Source: Cerasicoccus sp. TK19100
GTDB taxonomy: Bacteria > Verrucomicrobiota > Verrucomicrobiia > Opitutales > Cerasicoccaceae
Reading direction: 5' to 3'
Length of the DNA: 64,000 nucleotides
NCBI RefSeq assembly: GCF_027257155.1
Contig: NZ_JAPWDU010000003.1
Span: forward strand, 434,001 to 498,000
Shown here: positions 24,634 through 33,280 of the stretch, one piece after another
How positions within the stretch are numbered: the first letter of the stretch is position 1
Layout: each line of letters starts with the position of its first letter
Position numbers and translations under genes: made by a program
The notes under the pieces: model-generated
Databases searched by the model: none
What the model saw: the letters and a program-made list of their open reading frames with translations, nothing else
What the model was told of the DNA's origin: nothing

Positions 24634-27144
24634 TTAGCCGGTGATGGCGTCAAGGGACCAGATCTCCTTGGCGTATTGGTGGATGGTGCGGTCGCTGGAG
24701 AACTTGCCGACGCAGGCGGTGTTCATGATCGCCATCTTGGCCCACTTCTTTTGGTCGCGGAAGGCTTCGTCGACTTTCTTTTGGGTGTCGATGAAGGCCT
24801 GGTAGTCTGCGCAAACCAGGAAGGGGTCGCCGCCGTCGAGCAGGCTCTTGCGGGTCGCCGCCAGTGCATTGGGATCGCCGGGGGTGAAGTAATCCGAGGC
24901 GAGCCAATCGAGCGCGGACTTCAGCTTGTCGTTACTGTTGTAGTAATTGTAGCTGTTGTAGCCGCTAGCGCGCAGGCGGTCGACTTCTTCCACCGTCAGG
25001 CCGAAGATGAAGATGTTGTCATCGCCGACTTCCTCACCGATTTCCACGTTGGCACCGTCGAGCGTGCCGATGGTCAGCGCGCCGTTCAGGGCGAGCTTCA
25101 TGTTGCCAGTGCCGGAGGCTTCCTTACCGGCAGTGGAGATTTGCTCGGACAAGTCGGCAGCCGGGATGATTTTCTCGGCCAGCGACACGCGGTAGTTCGG
25201 CAGGAAGACGACCTTCAGCTTGTCGCCGACGCGCTCGTCGTTGTTGATCTTTTCGGCGACCTTGTTGATCGCAAAAATGATCTCCTTGGCCAGGACGTAG
25301 CCCGGGGCGGCCTTGGCACCGAAGAGGATGACGCGTGGCACGAAATCGCCTTCCGGATTGTCCAGGATTTCCCGGTAGCGCGTCAGGATGTGCAAGAGCT
25401 GCAGGTGCTGGCGCTTGTATTCGTGGAGACGCTTGATCTGGATGTCGAACAGGGCGTCGGGGCTGACCTTAATGCCGCAGTCCTTCTCGATGATCTCGGC
25501 GAGGACGACTTTGTTGTCCCGCTTGATCTTCATGAATTTCTCTTGGAACTTCGAGTCGTCGGCGTACTTGGTGAGGCCCTGGAGCTTGTCGAGGTCAGTC
25601 GGCCAGTCGTCGCCGATGGTGTCGTCGATCAGTTCGGAGAGCTCCGGGTTGCAGGCCTTCAGGAAGCGGCGCGGCGTGATGCCGTTGGTCTTGTTCTGAA
25701 TCTTGCCGGGATACAGGTTGTCGAAGCTGTTGAAGAGGTGCTGCTTGAGCAGCTCGGTGTGGAGCGCGGCGACGCCGTTGACCGTGTGGCTGCCGATGAC
25801 GGCCAGGTAGGCCATGCGGATCATCTTGGGCGTGCCTTCCTCGATGATGGAGAGCTCCATCTTCTTGCGGCCATTGCCCGGCCACTTGGCCTCGACTTCC
25901 TCTTCCAGGAAGCGGCGGTTGATCTCGTAAATGATCTGTAGATGGCGCGGCAGGACCTTCTCAAATAGCGGCACGGACCACTTCTCGAGCGCTTCGGGCA
26001 GGAGGGTGTGGTTGGTGTAGGCGAAGCAGGCGCGGCAGATGCCCCAGGCTTCATCCCAGTCGATGCCTTCCTCGTCGATCAGGATGCGCATCAGCTCGGG
26101 GACGGCCACGGCGGGGTGGGTGTCGTTGAGCTGGATGGCGGCCTTCTTCGGGAAGTCTTGCCAGTCGCTGTTCTTCTTTTTGAAGCGGCGGATGATGTCA
26201 TGCAGCGAGCAGGTGACGAAGAAATACTGCTGCACCAGGCGCAGCTCCTTGCCGGACTCGGTGGCGTCATTCGGGTAAAGCACCTTGCTGATGGTTTCGC
26301 TGATCGCCTTTTCGCGAACCGCCTCGGTGTAGCCGCCGCGGTTAAAGGCTTCCAGGTCGAACTCGGTCGAGGCCTTGGATTCCCACAGGCGCAGGAAGTT
26401 GACCGTCTGCGCGCCGTAGCCGACGATCGGGATATCCCACGGCACACCGATGATTTCTTTGGCGCCGACCCAGGCCGGGGCCCAGTCACCGCTGCCGTTG
26501 GCCTTGTATTCGACGTGGCCGTAAATCGGCACCTTCACCTGGTATTCCGGGCGGACGATGTGCCACGGGTTGCCGTGCTGCAGCCAGTTGTCCGGGCGCT
26601 CGTTCTGGCGACCGTTGACGAACTCCTGGCGAAAGAGGCCAAACTCGTAGTGGATGCCATAGCCGACTGCCGGGTAGTCCAGCGTGGCGAGGGAGTCCAG
26701 GAAGCACGCGGCGAGGCGGCCGAGGCCACCGTTGCCCAGGCCCATATCGACCTCGGCATCGCTGATGTCGCGCAGGTCCATGCCGAGCTCCTTGAGGGCC
26801 TTTTCCGCGATATCGAACATCCCGCAATTGACGAGGTTGTTCTCCATCAGGCGGCCCATCAGATACTCCAGGGACAGGTAATAGACGCGGCGCACATTGT
26901 TACTGTTGTGCACGCCCTGCGTGGCGATGTAGCGCTCGAGAATGCGGTCGTTGAGCGCGTGGCACGTGGCCAGCCACCAGTCGCGCGGTGTGGCGGTCTC
27001 GGTGTCGCGCGCCAGCTCGTGAACGAGGTTTTCCTCGATCCGCTTCTTGAACTTTTCCACCGTGGTATCGATGGCGAAAGTGGACTTAGACGCAGTTGCT
27101 TTGGCGGCCTTCTTGGTCGCCTTTTTCTTTTTGGTAGCGGGCAT
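24634..27144 (-). CDS. glgP: Glycogen/starch phosphorylase
   Basis: The enzyme releases glucose 1-phosphate from glycogen or maltodextrin using pyridoxal phosphate. The 836-residue protein shows the N-terminal [11 protein letters not shown] and [15 protein letters not shown] blocks, [14 protein letters not shown], and the PLP signature [14 protein letters not shown] with the Schiff-base Lys at about residue 683. The first 20 residues are a Lys/Ala-rich extension ([18 protein letters not shown]), rare in the family and possibly a nucleic-acid or polymer contact. The gene is single, with its own terminator, and no glgB or glgX is next to it. Confidence 0.97.
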   Translation of the reverse strand: MPATKKKKATKKAAKATASKSTFAIDTTVEKFKKRIEENLVHELARDTETATPRDWWLATCHALNDRILERYIATQGVHNSNNVRRVYYLSLEYLMGRLMENNLVNCGMFDIAEKALKELGMDLRDISDAEVDMGLGNGGLGRLAACFLDSLATLDYPAVGYGIHYEFGLFRQEFVNGRQNERPDNWLQHGNPWHIVRPEYQVKVPIYGHVEYKANGSGDWAPAWVGAKEIIGVPWDIPIVGYGAQTVNFLRLWESKASTEFDLEAFNRGGYTEAVREKAISETISKVLYPNDATESGKELRLVQQYFFVTCSLHDIIRRFKKKNSDWQDFPKKAAIQLNDTHPAVAVPELMRILIDEEGIDWDEAWGICRACFAYTNHTLLPEALEKWSVPLFEKVLPRHLQIIYEINRRFLEEEVEAKWPGNGRKKMELSIIEEGTPKMIRMAYLAVIGSHTVNGVAALHTELLKQHLFNSFDNLYPGKIQNKTNGITPRRFLKACNPELSELIDDTIGDDWPTDLDKLQGLTKYADDSKFQEKFMKIKRDNKVVLAEIIEKDCGIKVSPDALFDIQIKRLHEYKRQHLQLLHILTRYREILDNPEGDFVPRVILFGAKAAPGYVLAKEIIFAINKVAEKINNDERVGDKLKVVFLPNYRVSLAEKIIPAADLSEQISTAGKEASGTGNMKLALNGALTIGTLDGANVEIGEEVGDDNIFIFGLTVEEVDRLRASGYNSYNYYNSNDKLKSALDWLASDYFTPGDPNALAATRKSLLDGGDPFLVCADYQAFIDTQKKVDEAFRDQKKWAKMAIMNTACVGKFSSDRTIHQYAKEIWSLDAITG

Positions 27145-27256
27145 AGTCTGTGTTTAGTGGTGGTGAAAAATTTAACGACAGGGACGTCGTTGAAGCAGGC
27201 GTTATGCCGTGATTTCGCCCCCACGTCAATTGTAGGAAAACAGAGTGACGCGATAA

Positions 27257-28126
27257 TTACATCGACCCACCCGGCAGTGGCGGCGGTGTCTTCTTTTGGG
27301 GGCGACACAAGCCGAACAGAATAAACGCCAGCAGCGCCAGGACGCCCAGTGGAATTCCCGCTCCGAGGGCTAGGTTTCTTGAGATATTTGGCGAAACGGG
27401 GACAGTGCTGGGCGAGGCCTTGTCGAGGATCATGATGGGGGAGGTGATGAGGGCGATGTCGACCATGGCTTGATTGTAATTGCCCGCCATGTCCACATAT
27501 AGATCATAGTTCACTTTGTAGTCGGCCTGGTAGATTGGATCATCCATGGCGTTCTCCCGCAGCATTTCTTCACGTATTTCCACTACCTTACCCATCCGAT
27601 GCTCAGCGCGGTTTCTGAGATCTTCGATGTAGCGAATTCTCATATCTAACGCGGTTCGCACGTAATAGTTGATGGTCTCGTCGGCGAAGTAGTTAGCGAC
27701 TTTCGCGGCAATGATGCGATCCGAGTGCTGGTAGGCAACAAATAGCACGTTGGTTTCGGGGTCGATGTAGGCCTCGCGGTGAGAATCCAATACTTCCTCC
27801 AAGGTCATTGGGCCGGACATTTTTATCTCTTCTTTGTAAGCGGCCATCAGGGTTTGTCGGTCCTCTTCCTTGATGCGATTCGCGACTTGGTTGAGCAGCG
27901 AATCACTCCGAATGACACCGAGCACGTCCTCAATGGCGATGTCGTCCTTGATCACCAGTGGGTTCATGTACTTCGGGCTCATGACAACGCTCGCCCTCGA
28001 CTCGTAGATCGGCGAAACATTAAACGTGTAGAGCAGCGTCAACGTAAACACCGGCACGACGGCGGCTACAGCCAGCGCGATGATGACGATTTTCCAAGTG
28101 GAGCCTTTGCGGGATTTTGGATTCAT
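27257..28126 (-). CDS. Wzz-like chain-length determinant domain protein without kinase
   Basis: The 289-residue protein has two membrane helices (about residues 12-33 and 252-272) around a periplasmic Wzz-like domain, with the typical MILDKASPSTVPVSP before the second helix. It ends in a short Pro-rich tail (KKTPPPLPGGSM). The stretch VANYFADETINYYV...IEDLRNRAEHR closely matches the tyrosine kinase at 41599-43917, so it is a paralogue that has lost, or never had, the ATPase domain and most of the coiled coil. It stands away from the export cluster and could pair with another kinase or set chain length. Confidence 0.85.
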   Translation of the reverse strand: MNPKSRKGSTWKIVIIALAVAAVVPVFTLTLLYTFNVSPIYESRASVVMSPKYMNPLVIKDDIAIEDVLGVIRSDSLLNQVANRIKEEDRQTLMAAYKEEIKMSGPMTLEEVLDSHREAYIDPETNVLFVAYQHSDRIIAAKVANYFADETINYYVRTALDMRIRYIEDLRNRAEHRMGKVVEIREEMLRENAMDDPIYQADYKVNYDLYVDMAGNYNQAMVDIALITSPIMILDKASPSTVPVSPNISRNLALGAGIPLGVLALLAFILFGLCRPQKKTPPPLPGGSM

Positions 28127-28211
28127 TAGGAAATACTAGATGCTATCCAAATAGCCCGGTCAAAGCAAACTTTGGCGAATGCTAGGGGTGCGCGAAAATT
28201 TATGCGTCCGC

Positions 28212-28292
28212 CTACAGGCTAGCCCAGAGCGTATCAGTGAAGCGCATGGAACGGAAGCCGTCGGCGAAGCTGTTGAGACAGGGCTCGGGTTT
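28212..28292 (-). pseudogene. 3' remnant of a Gfo/Idh/MocA oxidoreductase gene
   Basis: The minus strand reads NSFADGFRSMRFTDTLWASL and a stop. This matches the last residues of the intact oxidoreductase at 30907-31932 (TSFADGVRYMRFTDMVWEAA) over about 25 codons. No start or upstream domain remains, so it is a decayed copy. The rest of this 304-base gap (28127-28430) is AT-richer and probably holds the promoter of the next two genes, but I see no clear boxes. Confidence 0.75.
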
Positions 28293-28430
28293 GCGAAAAA
28301 TACCCAAAGTATTATTTGTATTTCATCGAATATGCACCTATTGGTATATTGGAGCAAGGCATCATGACTAGTGAGACAAAAGCAGCCACGGTGTTCTCCA
28401 AGCCATTCCCATTTTTGACACCGATATACC

Positions 28431-28604
28431 ATGAGCAACGAAAAGCAAAATCCAACCGCCAAACACCCCGAAGCCAAACCGGGCTTCTTTACCCGTATGG
28501 TGAACAAGCTCGATTCCTCAATGAAGGAAAAGGCCGACGCCAAAGCCAAGGAGCAGAGTAGCTGCTGCTCGGGTGACGACGGTAAGGGCGGTAAATGCTG
28601 CTAG
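28431..28604 (+). CDS. Small Cys-rich protein encoded just before the permease
   Basis: The 57-residue protein starts at ATG 28431 and has a Lys-rich middle ([15 protein letters not shown]) and a C-terminal Cys cluster, [13 protein letters not shown]. Two CC pairs separated by nine residues resemble metal-thiolate or disulfide motifs. Its last ten bases overlap the permease start, so translation is coupled, and a shared role in metal or metalloid handling is plausible. I know of no named family. The overlap and the non-random Cys pattern argue that it is a real gene. Confidence 0.72.
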   Translation: MSNEKQNPTAKHPEAKPGFFTRMVNKLDSSMKEKADAKAKEQSSCCSGDDGKGGKCC

Positions 28605-29551
28605 AGCAGGCGCTCAATACAGTCGTCTTCGATTGGTTCGGACTCGACCCGGAGTCGCGCTTCGGCGGAGCAGTCCATTTCTTCCTGTACGATACGATTA
28701 AGATCTTCCTGCTGTTGGCGGTGATGATCTTTGTGATCGGCGTGGTGCGCACCTGGTTGCCCGAGCACAAGCTGAAGCGCTGGATGAGCAAGGGCGGTCT
28801 GTGGGGAAACGTGGTGGCGGCGGTCTTTGGTGCAGTCACGCCGTTTTGCTCCTGTTCGTCGATCCCGATTTTTATCAGCCTGCTCAAGGCCGGTGCGCCG
28901 CTTGGGGTGACGTTTTCCTTCCTCGTCACCTCGCCGATTATCAATGAGTACCTGGCCATCCTGATGATTGGCGAATTTGGCCTGCCGATTACCATTGCCT
29001 ACGTGGGCAGCGGCCTGCTGGTGGGCGTTTTTGCCGGGGCCCTCATCGGGCGGCTGGGGCTGGAACGTTATTTGGAAACAGACATGATCGCCGGCGCCGA
29101 GGATGAGGCAACCGAGCGCCGCTACACGTGGAAATCGCGGCTCAAATTTGGCGTCGACGAGTCGGTGGACGTGATCAAGCAAATCTGGCTCTGGGTGCTC
29201 GTTGGGGTAGGCATCGGCGCGTTTATCCACAACTATGTGCCGCAGGAGGTGATTCAAAACGCCATTGGCAAGACGGGCATCTTCGGTGTGCCGATTGCGA
29301 CGATCCTCGGCGTGCCAATGTATGGCAGCTGCGCGGCAATTGTGCCGGTGGCCGTGGTGCTTTTTGAGAAGGGCATCCCGTTGGGCACGGCTTTGGCCTT
29401 TATGATGGCGATGGCCGCGCTCAGCCTGCCGGAGGCCATCATGCTGCGCCGCATCATCAAGCTCCCGCTGATCGCGATCTTCTTTGGCGTCACGACCCTG
29501 GCCATCACCGCCACGGGCTACCTCTTGAATTTCCTGGCGCAGTTTCTCTAA
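28595..29551 (+). CDS. Permease of the DUF318/ArsP-like family
   Basis: The 318-residue membrane protein has about eight hydrophobic segments and the motif [17 protein letters not shown] near residue 85, followed by TSPIINEYL. Its second half repeats the pattern with [22 protein letters not shown]. This duplicated layout with Cys motifs is typical of the family that includes ArsP organoarsenical efflux permeases and putative metal permeases. No arsR or thioredoxin gene is adjacent, but a Cys-rich peptide gene overlaps it. The substrate is not certain. Confidence 0.9.
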   Translation: MLLEQALNTVVFDWFGLDPESRFGGAVHFFLYDTIKIFLLLAVMIFVIGVVRTWLPEHKLKRWMSKGGLWGNVVAAVFGAVTPFCSCSSIPIFISLLKAGAPLGVTFSFLVTSPIINEYLAILMIGEFGLPITIAYVGSGLLVGVFAGALIGRLGLERYLETDMIAGAEDEATERRYTWKSRLKFGVDESVDVIKQIWLWVLVGVGIGAFIHNYVPQEVIQNAIGKTGIFGVPIATILGVPMYGSCAAIVPVAVVLFEKGIPLGTALAFMMAMAALSLPEAIMLRRIIKLPLIAIFFGVTTLAITATGYLLNFLAQFL

Positions 29552-29554
29552 CCT

Positions 29555-29617
29555 AGCGTCCCGCCCAGGAGTGAGCTTATTGAATCTCTGGACCGTCGGA
29601 TGCGTTGCACCCGGATT
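29555..29617 (+). repeat. Dispersed intergenic repeat, shared with 5871-5932
   Basis: The first 60 bases after the permease stop align with 5871-5932, sharing GCGTCCCG, TGAGCTT, ACCGTCGGATGC and CCGGATT in order. The copies have diverged by substitutions, and the terminal hairpin is imperfect here. Confidence 0.65.
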
Positions 29618-29664
29618 GGCGCCTTGCCCACGGGTTGGATAAAACCGTGACGCGATAATTGCAT

Positions 29665-29782
29665 TTACTCGCCCGGCAGGGGTGGCGGCGCGGCTGTCTT
29701 GCGCTGGCCAAACCCTAAATAAAGCAATGGCAAGCAGCGCCAGAACGCCCAGTGGAATTCCCGATCCGAGGAGTAGTGCTAA
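29665..29782 (-). pseudogene. 3' remnant of a second Wzz-like gene
   Basis: The minus strand reads LALLLGSGIPLGVLALLA, matching the second membrane helix of the Wzz-like protein at 27257-28126 (LALGAGIPLGVLALLA). It then shifts frame and ends FGQRKTAAPPPLPGE-stop, matching its Pro-rich tail. Even the DNA after the stop (GTGACGCGATAATT) is shared with the intact gene. Nothing remains upstream. This is a decayed segmental duplicate. Confidence 0.85.
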
Positions 29783-29828
29783 AGGTTCGTATTGCCGAAT
29801 AGAGTATATCTTGTAGTACAGGGCGGCA

Positions 29829-30881
29829 ATGAGGCGTCACATCCCTAACTTAGATGGTCTACGGGCATTCGCCATTCTGCCGGTATTGGGGCAACACGCC
29901 TCGTATGGCCTGATTGGCGGCGGATTTCTAGGCGTGGATCTCTTTTTCGTCCTGAGCGGCTTTCTGATCACGGGCATCTTGTTTGACGAACTTCAAAATG
30001 CTCATGCCATTGGTTATCGTAACTTCTATGTCCGCCGCGCTTTGCGTCTACTTCCAGCAATGGTGATCTCATTATTGCTCGCTGCTGCATTGTGGCCTTT
30101 GACCTTTAGTGAAGGTAACCATTTTGCCCTGGCGGCAACCTCAGTCGTATTTTACTTTTCAAATTTCGTTAATCCCGGCGCGCTGGGATCTCTTGAATCG
30201 GCTTGGTCGCTTTCCTTGGAAGAGCAATTCTATCTCATTTGGCCGTTGGCGTTGGCGCTGCTTTTTGCTCAGCGCAAAGCAAATGTTCGGCAGATGATGT
30301 GGTTGTTGGTTACCGTGGTAGCTTTGGTAGCAATTGGTCGAATAGTCGCGCTAGCGACATTCGCATCGCCCGAATGGGTTTACCGCTTCACCCTGACTAG
30401 AGCTGATTCCTTGATTATGGGTGCCCTTGCTGCCCTCTTCGTGAGAGATGGTTTTCAATTCAAACCTGCGTTCAGGCAAATAGTCGTGATGATCAGTGGC
30501 GTCCTCTTCTTCTGTGGTGTCATCTGGTGCTCTTGGCAGTCTCCGATCATGGGAAATGGCGGATTTACATTCTCCACGTTTGTTTTTGCGGCATGGATCA
30601 TCGCATTAACCCAATCACCACCTTTGCGGCCATTTTCAAATAGAATTTTCAAATGGATTGGGCACAGGTCATATGGGCTCTACATTTACCATCTACCAAT
30701 ATTCCTGGCCCTTGAGCACTTACGGGCACACGATGACTTGGCAAATTTCTTATGGGTATCCCTCTTGCGCTTTGGCCTGACATTTCTGGTGGCAGATTTA
30801 TCGTATCGATATATTGAACAACCGGTTCTTAAGCTTAAAAGGCTATTTCCAACGCTGGAAAAGGGCCAAGGCAGAGGCTAG
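29829..30881 (+). CDS. Acyltransferase 3 family (OafA/YrhL-like) membrane protein
   Basis: The 350-residue protein starts with the family signature HIPNLDGLRAFAILPVL followed by GQHAS, carries GVDLFFVLSGFLITGIL and the SLSLEEQFYLIWPL motif near residue 125, and has about ten hydrophobic segments. These enzymes O-acylate cell-surface sugars or other extracellular acceptors. The gene has lower GC than the genome around it, a sign of transfer typical for surface-modification genes. The acceptor is unknown. It lies between a Wzz-like gene remnant and an oxidoreductase, which suggests a former polysaccharide locus. Confidence 0.93.
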   Translation: MRRHIPNLDGLRAFAILPVLGQHASYGLIGGGFLGVDLFFVLSGFLITGILFDELQNAHAIGYRNFYVRRALRLLPAMVISLLLAAALWPLTFSEGNHFALAATSVVFYFSNFVNPGALGSLESAWSLSLEEQFYLIWPLALALLFAQRKANVRQMMWLLVTVVALVAIGRIVALATFASPEWVYRFTLTRADSLIMGALAALFVRDGFQFKPAFRQIVVMISGVLFFCGVIWCSWQSPIMGNGGFTFSTFVFAAWIIALTQSPPLRPFSNRIFKWIGHRSYGLYIYHLPIFLALEHLRAHDDLANFLWVSLLRFGLTFLVADLSYRYIEQPVLKLKRLFPTLEKGQGRG

Positions 30882-30906
30882 TCAGCTATATTGAGTGACG
30901 CTCGTC

Positions 30907-31932
30907 CTACTCCCTTTCGGCCATCGCCGCTTCCCAGACCATGTCCGTGAAGCGCATGTAGCGGACGCCGTCGGCAAAGCTGGTGAGGGACACGGGTTTG
31001 CCGTCGCGGATGGAGTCGACGAAGTCCTGCTCGACACGCCAGCCAATGGCTGTGCCTGCATCCGGGGTGATGGCTTCTGGTGCGTGGCCGGCCCGGGTGA
31101 GGTGTAGCTTGTTGTCGTTCATGCAGAAATGTAGGCCGCCGCGCTCGCATTGCACGTCGATGAACCACACCGGGAAGCCGTGGTCGACGCAAGAGAAGTG
31201 GCCGAACAGCTGGGCACCGGTATTATAGCGACCCAGGAAGCTGAGGGTGTCCGGGATGGTGACCGGGGCGTGGCCTTTGCCGGAGGCGGTGGGGCGCTCG
31301 GCAATGGCGGTTGCGGCGTCGGCCTTGACCCAGTCCACATCCACGCCCTGGCCAAGCCAGCGTTGCGCGGTTTCGAACAGGATGCCCATGGTCATGATGT
31401 TGTGGCCGGAGAGGTCGCTGCGCTGCCGCCAGGTAAGGGGGGCGGTCGGGTCGGCTGCGCTGCCGCCAATGTGGACCAGCCGGACTTGGCGGATGGGGCC
31501 GAGCTCACCCAGCAGACGTTGGATGGTGGCGTCGTATTCCAGGGTAAAGGGGGCGGGGACGATTTGCGCGACCAGCTCGGGCTTAGCTTGGGCGGCGGCG
31601 ATCATTTTCTTGGCCTCGTCGAGGTTCATCGCCATGCGGGCCTCGGTGAGCACGTGTTTGCCGGCGGCAAGGGCGTCGATGGTGGCCTCGGCGTGGAGAT
31701 AGGGCCAGGTGCCGATGCAGACGGCGTCGACCGCGTCATCCGCGATCACGTCCTGCCAGCGCTTGCTGATGCGGGGGACGCCAAACTCGTCGGCCACGCG
31801 CTGCGCGGACTCCGGCGTGCGGTTGGCGATGGTAACGACTTCCACGCCGTCGATGGCCTGAAAGCCGGGAATGTGCTTGCTGCGGGTGTTGCCGCCCGCG
31901 CCGATGATGCCAATGCGTAGTGGGTTTGCCAT
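30907..31932 (-). CDS. Gfo/Idh/MocA family oxidoreductase
   Basis: The 341-residue protein has the NAD(P)-binding loop RIGIIGAGGNTRSKHIPG at its start, the GTWPYLHAEATIDALAAGKHVLTE block (residues 85-110) with the expected PYLHAE and GKHVL, and a C-terminal alpha/beta domain ending SFADGVRYMRFTDMVWEA. The conserved Lys of the EKP motif is replaced here: the sequence is TEARMAMN, so catalysis or substrate may differ. ATG 31932 is chosen; a longer frame adds 13 residues before the conserved start. The substrate is probably a sugar derivative. A remnant of a paralogue is at 28212. Confidence 0.92.
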   Translation of the reverse strand: MANPLRIGIIGAGGNTRSKHIPGFQAIDGVEVVTIANRTPESAQRVADEFGVPRISKRWQDVIADDAVDAVCIGTWPYLHAEATIDALAAGKHVLTEARMAMNLDEAKKMIAAAQAKPELVAQIVPAPFTLEYDATIQRLLGELGPIRQVRLVHIGGSAADPTAPLTWRQRSDLSGHNIMTMGILFETAQRWLGQGVDVDWVKADAATAIAERPTASGKGHAPVTIPDTLSFLGRYNTGAQLFGHFSCVDHGFPVWFIDVQCERGGLHFCMNDNKLHLTRAGHAPEAITPDAGTAIGWRVEQDFVDSIRDGKPVSLTSFADGVRYMRFTDMVWEAAMAERE

Positions 31933-32043
31933 GGGGCAAGTTAGCCATTTATCAGAGCCAAGTGGCAACATGATTTAAACAGGAAGATCGGGAAGATGGG
32001 GAAGGGGCGCACCTCCGGGGCGTCCGCCGACATCCTGTTGGAC

Positions 32044-32123
32044 TGGCGTAGGTCGGTCTCTTTAGAGGCCGACACTTATCGCCGGCCATGCACGCGGATG
32101 GCTAAAGCCAACCGCCTACGCCA
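32044..32123. repeat. Palindromic element with inner hairpins
   Basis: TGGCGTAGGTCGGT on the left returns inverted as ACCGCCTACGCCA on the right, with one extra base. Between the arms are two smaller hairpins (GGTCTC-TTTA-GAGGCC and GGCT-AA-AGCC), giving a cloverleaf-like fold. It fills part of the 568-base gap between the oxidoreductase and IclR genes. The rest of the gap before 32196 shows nothing else clear. Confidence 0.6.
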
Positions 32124-32195
32124 AGCAAACGTTTGTGGCTTCGCTCATTGTAGGCTAACAAGTCAGTGCGTCATGATTGGCTCCCAGCAACCTCT

Positions 32196-32418
32196 AAGGT
32201 AGCGCAGGCGCGTCTCGCGCCGCATCCCAGCGGAGTGGCTACGGTCATCATGTAGGGCTCGCGCTTGCGCGATGCCGCATCCGCTCAAGCCTCCCCCCGG
32301 ATAGCCACCTATTGCGGCATCGCGCAAGCGCGAGCCCTACATTCCAACGACCTTTACCGTCAGCATGGGTGCGGCGCGAGATCACCGCTTAGCGGGACAG
32401 GCGCGCCTGCGATACCTT
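32196..32418. repeat. Large palindromic element, copy A
   Basis: Outer arms begin AAGGTAGCGCAGGCGCG on the left and end CGCGCCTGCGATACCTT on the right. Perfect 29-base inner arms (32251-32279 and 32313-32341, starting TGTAGGGCTCGCG) enclose a 33-base core. The right shoulder carries the module TCACCGCTTAGCGGGACA (32382-32399). Copy B at 34277-34495 has the same shoulders in the same orientation, but the core is reversed and the module lies on the opposite side. Confidence 0.85.
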
Positions 32419-32440
32419 TTAAGGTGCTTGCACTGTAAGC

Positions 32441-32457
32441 GTTCTAATATGCAGAAC
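32441..32457 (+). promoter_or_regulatory. Putative IclR operator 1
   Basis: GTTCTAATATGCAGAAC has 5-base inverted arms around a 7-base centre. It matches the next site at 32477 in length and in most centre positions. It lies 44 bases before the IclR start codon. Confidence 0.5.
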
Positions 32458-32476
32458 AAAAATCCTTGACTTGTGT

Positions 32477-32493
32477 GTTCCATATACTAGAAC
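32477..32493 (+). promoter_or_regulatory. Putative IclR operator 2
   Basis: GTTCCATATACTAGAAC repeats the GTTC/GAAC arms with a 9-base AT-rich centre and ends seven bases before the start codon of the IclR gene. The pair, 36 bases apart centre to centre, would allow autoregulation. Confidence 0.5.
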
Positions 32494-32500
32494 GGTTGCC

Positions 32501-33280
32501 ATGAACAACACCTTAACCAACGGCTTGGCCTTGCTGACGCTGGTTGCCAATGAGGCCCGGCCACACGGGGTCACTGAGCTGGCGCGGATGGCGGACTTGC
32601 CCAAGAGCCACGTGCACCGGCTGTTGCAGTCGCTGGTGGAGGCGCGGTATTTGGACAAAGATTCCCGCGGGCGCTACATGATCAGCGTCGGCGCACTGCG
32701 CTTGGGGCGTGAGCTGCTGCGGAATTTCCCCATTCGCCGCTTGGCGCTGTCGGAGATGATGCGCCTGGCGGTCGAGCAGATGGTCGCTTTTTCGCTGGCC
32801 GCGCCGTTTGGCAATGAGGCCATTTCCATCGCGCACTTCACGCATGATGGTAATCTGCGCGACTCGCCGGAGACGCTGGGCTCGGTGCTCGCTGCGCACT
32901 CTTCGGCCAGTGGAAAGTTGTTCCTGGCGCATTTGCCAGAGGATGAGGTTGACGCCGTACTGGCAGGCATCGACTACGAGCCACGCGGCCCCAATACTCA
33001 TCGGGACGCTGCGAGCCTGAAGGCCGAACTGCCCAAAATTCGCCAGCAGGGCTACAGTATCAACGACCGTGAGAATGGCCCCGGCGGTTCCAGTATTGCC
33101 GTGCCGATCTTTAACCCCGACGGAGCGGTGATCGCCGCGCTGGGCGCTTCCGGATTGGCGAAAGACTTGAACCCCCGTCGCCTCGATGAGCTGGCCACCG
33201 TGTTGGGCGAAGCCGCCGGGCGCATTGAAACCCTTTACCAAGAACACCTTAAGGAGGAACCCGAATATGTTAACCGCTGA
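32501..33280 (+). CDS. IclR family transcriptional regulator
   Basis: The 259-residue protein has an N-terminal winged helix (NGLALLTLVANE to GVTELARMADLPKSHVHRLLQSLVEARYLDKD) and a C-terminal effector-binding domain containing AHSSASGKLFLAHLPE and GYSINDRENGPGGSSIAVPIF. The latter matches the IclR signature around the conserved Ser/Gly residues. ATG 32501 is preferred because the longer frame runs through the operator at 32477. It overlaps the next gene by 14 bases, so the two are one transcript. The effector is probably a metabolite linked to the dioxygenase. Confidence 0.94.
   Translation: MNNTLTNGLALLTLVANEARPHGVTELARMADLPKSHVHRLLQSLVEARYLDKDSRGRYMISVGALRLGRELLRNFPIRRLALSEMMRLAVEQMVAFSLAAPFGNEAISIAHFTHDGNLRDSPETLGSVLAAHSSASGKLFLAHLPEDEVDAVLAGIDYEPRGPNTHRDAASLKAELPKIRQQGYSINDRENGPGGSSIAVPIFNPDGAVIAALGASGLAKDLNPRRLDELATVLGEAAGRIETLYQEHLKEEPEYVNR

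Noticed and set aside
24676-25941. Long open frame antisense to glgP
   Set aside because: Same reason: the conserved phosphorylase motifs on the minus strand explain the region fully.
28330-28352. ArsR-type operator before the Cys-rich peptide gene
   Set aside because: AATATGCACC and GGTATATT are only an imperfect inverted pair in AT-rich DNA.
32466-32488. A sigma-70 promoter TTGACT/TATACT before the IclR gene
   Set aside because: The two boxes are only 11 bases apart, too close for a normal promoter.
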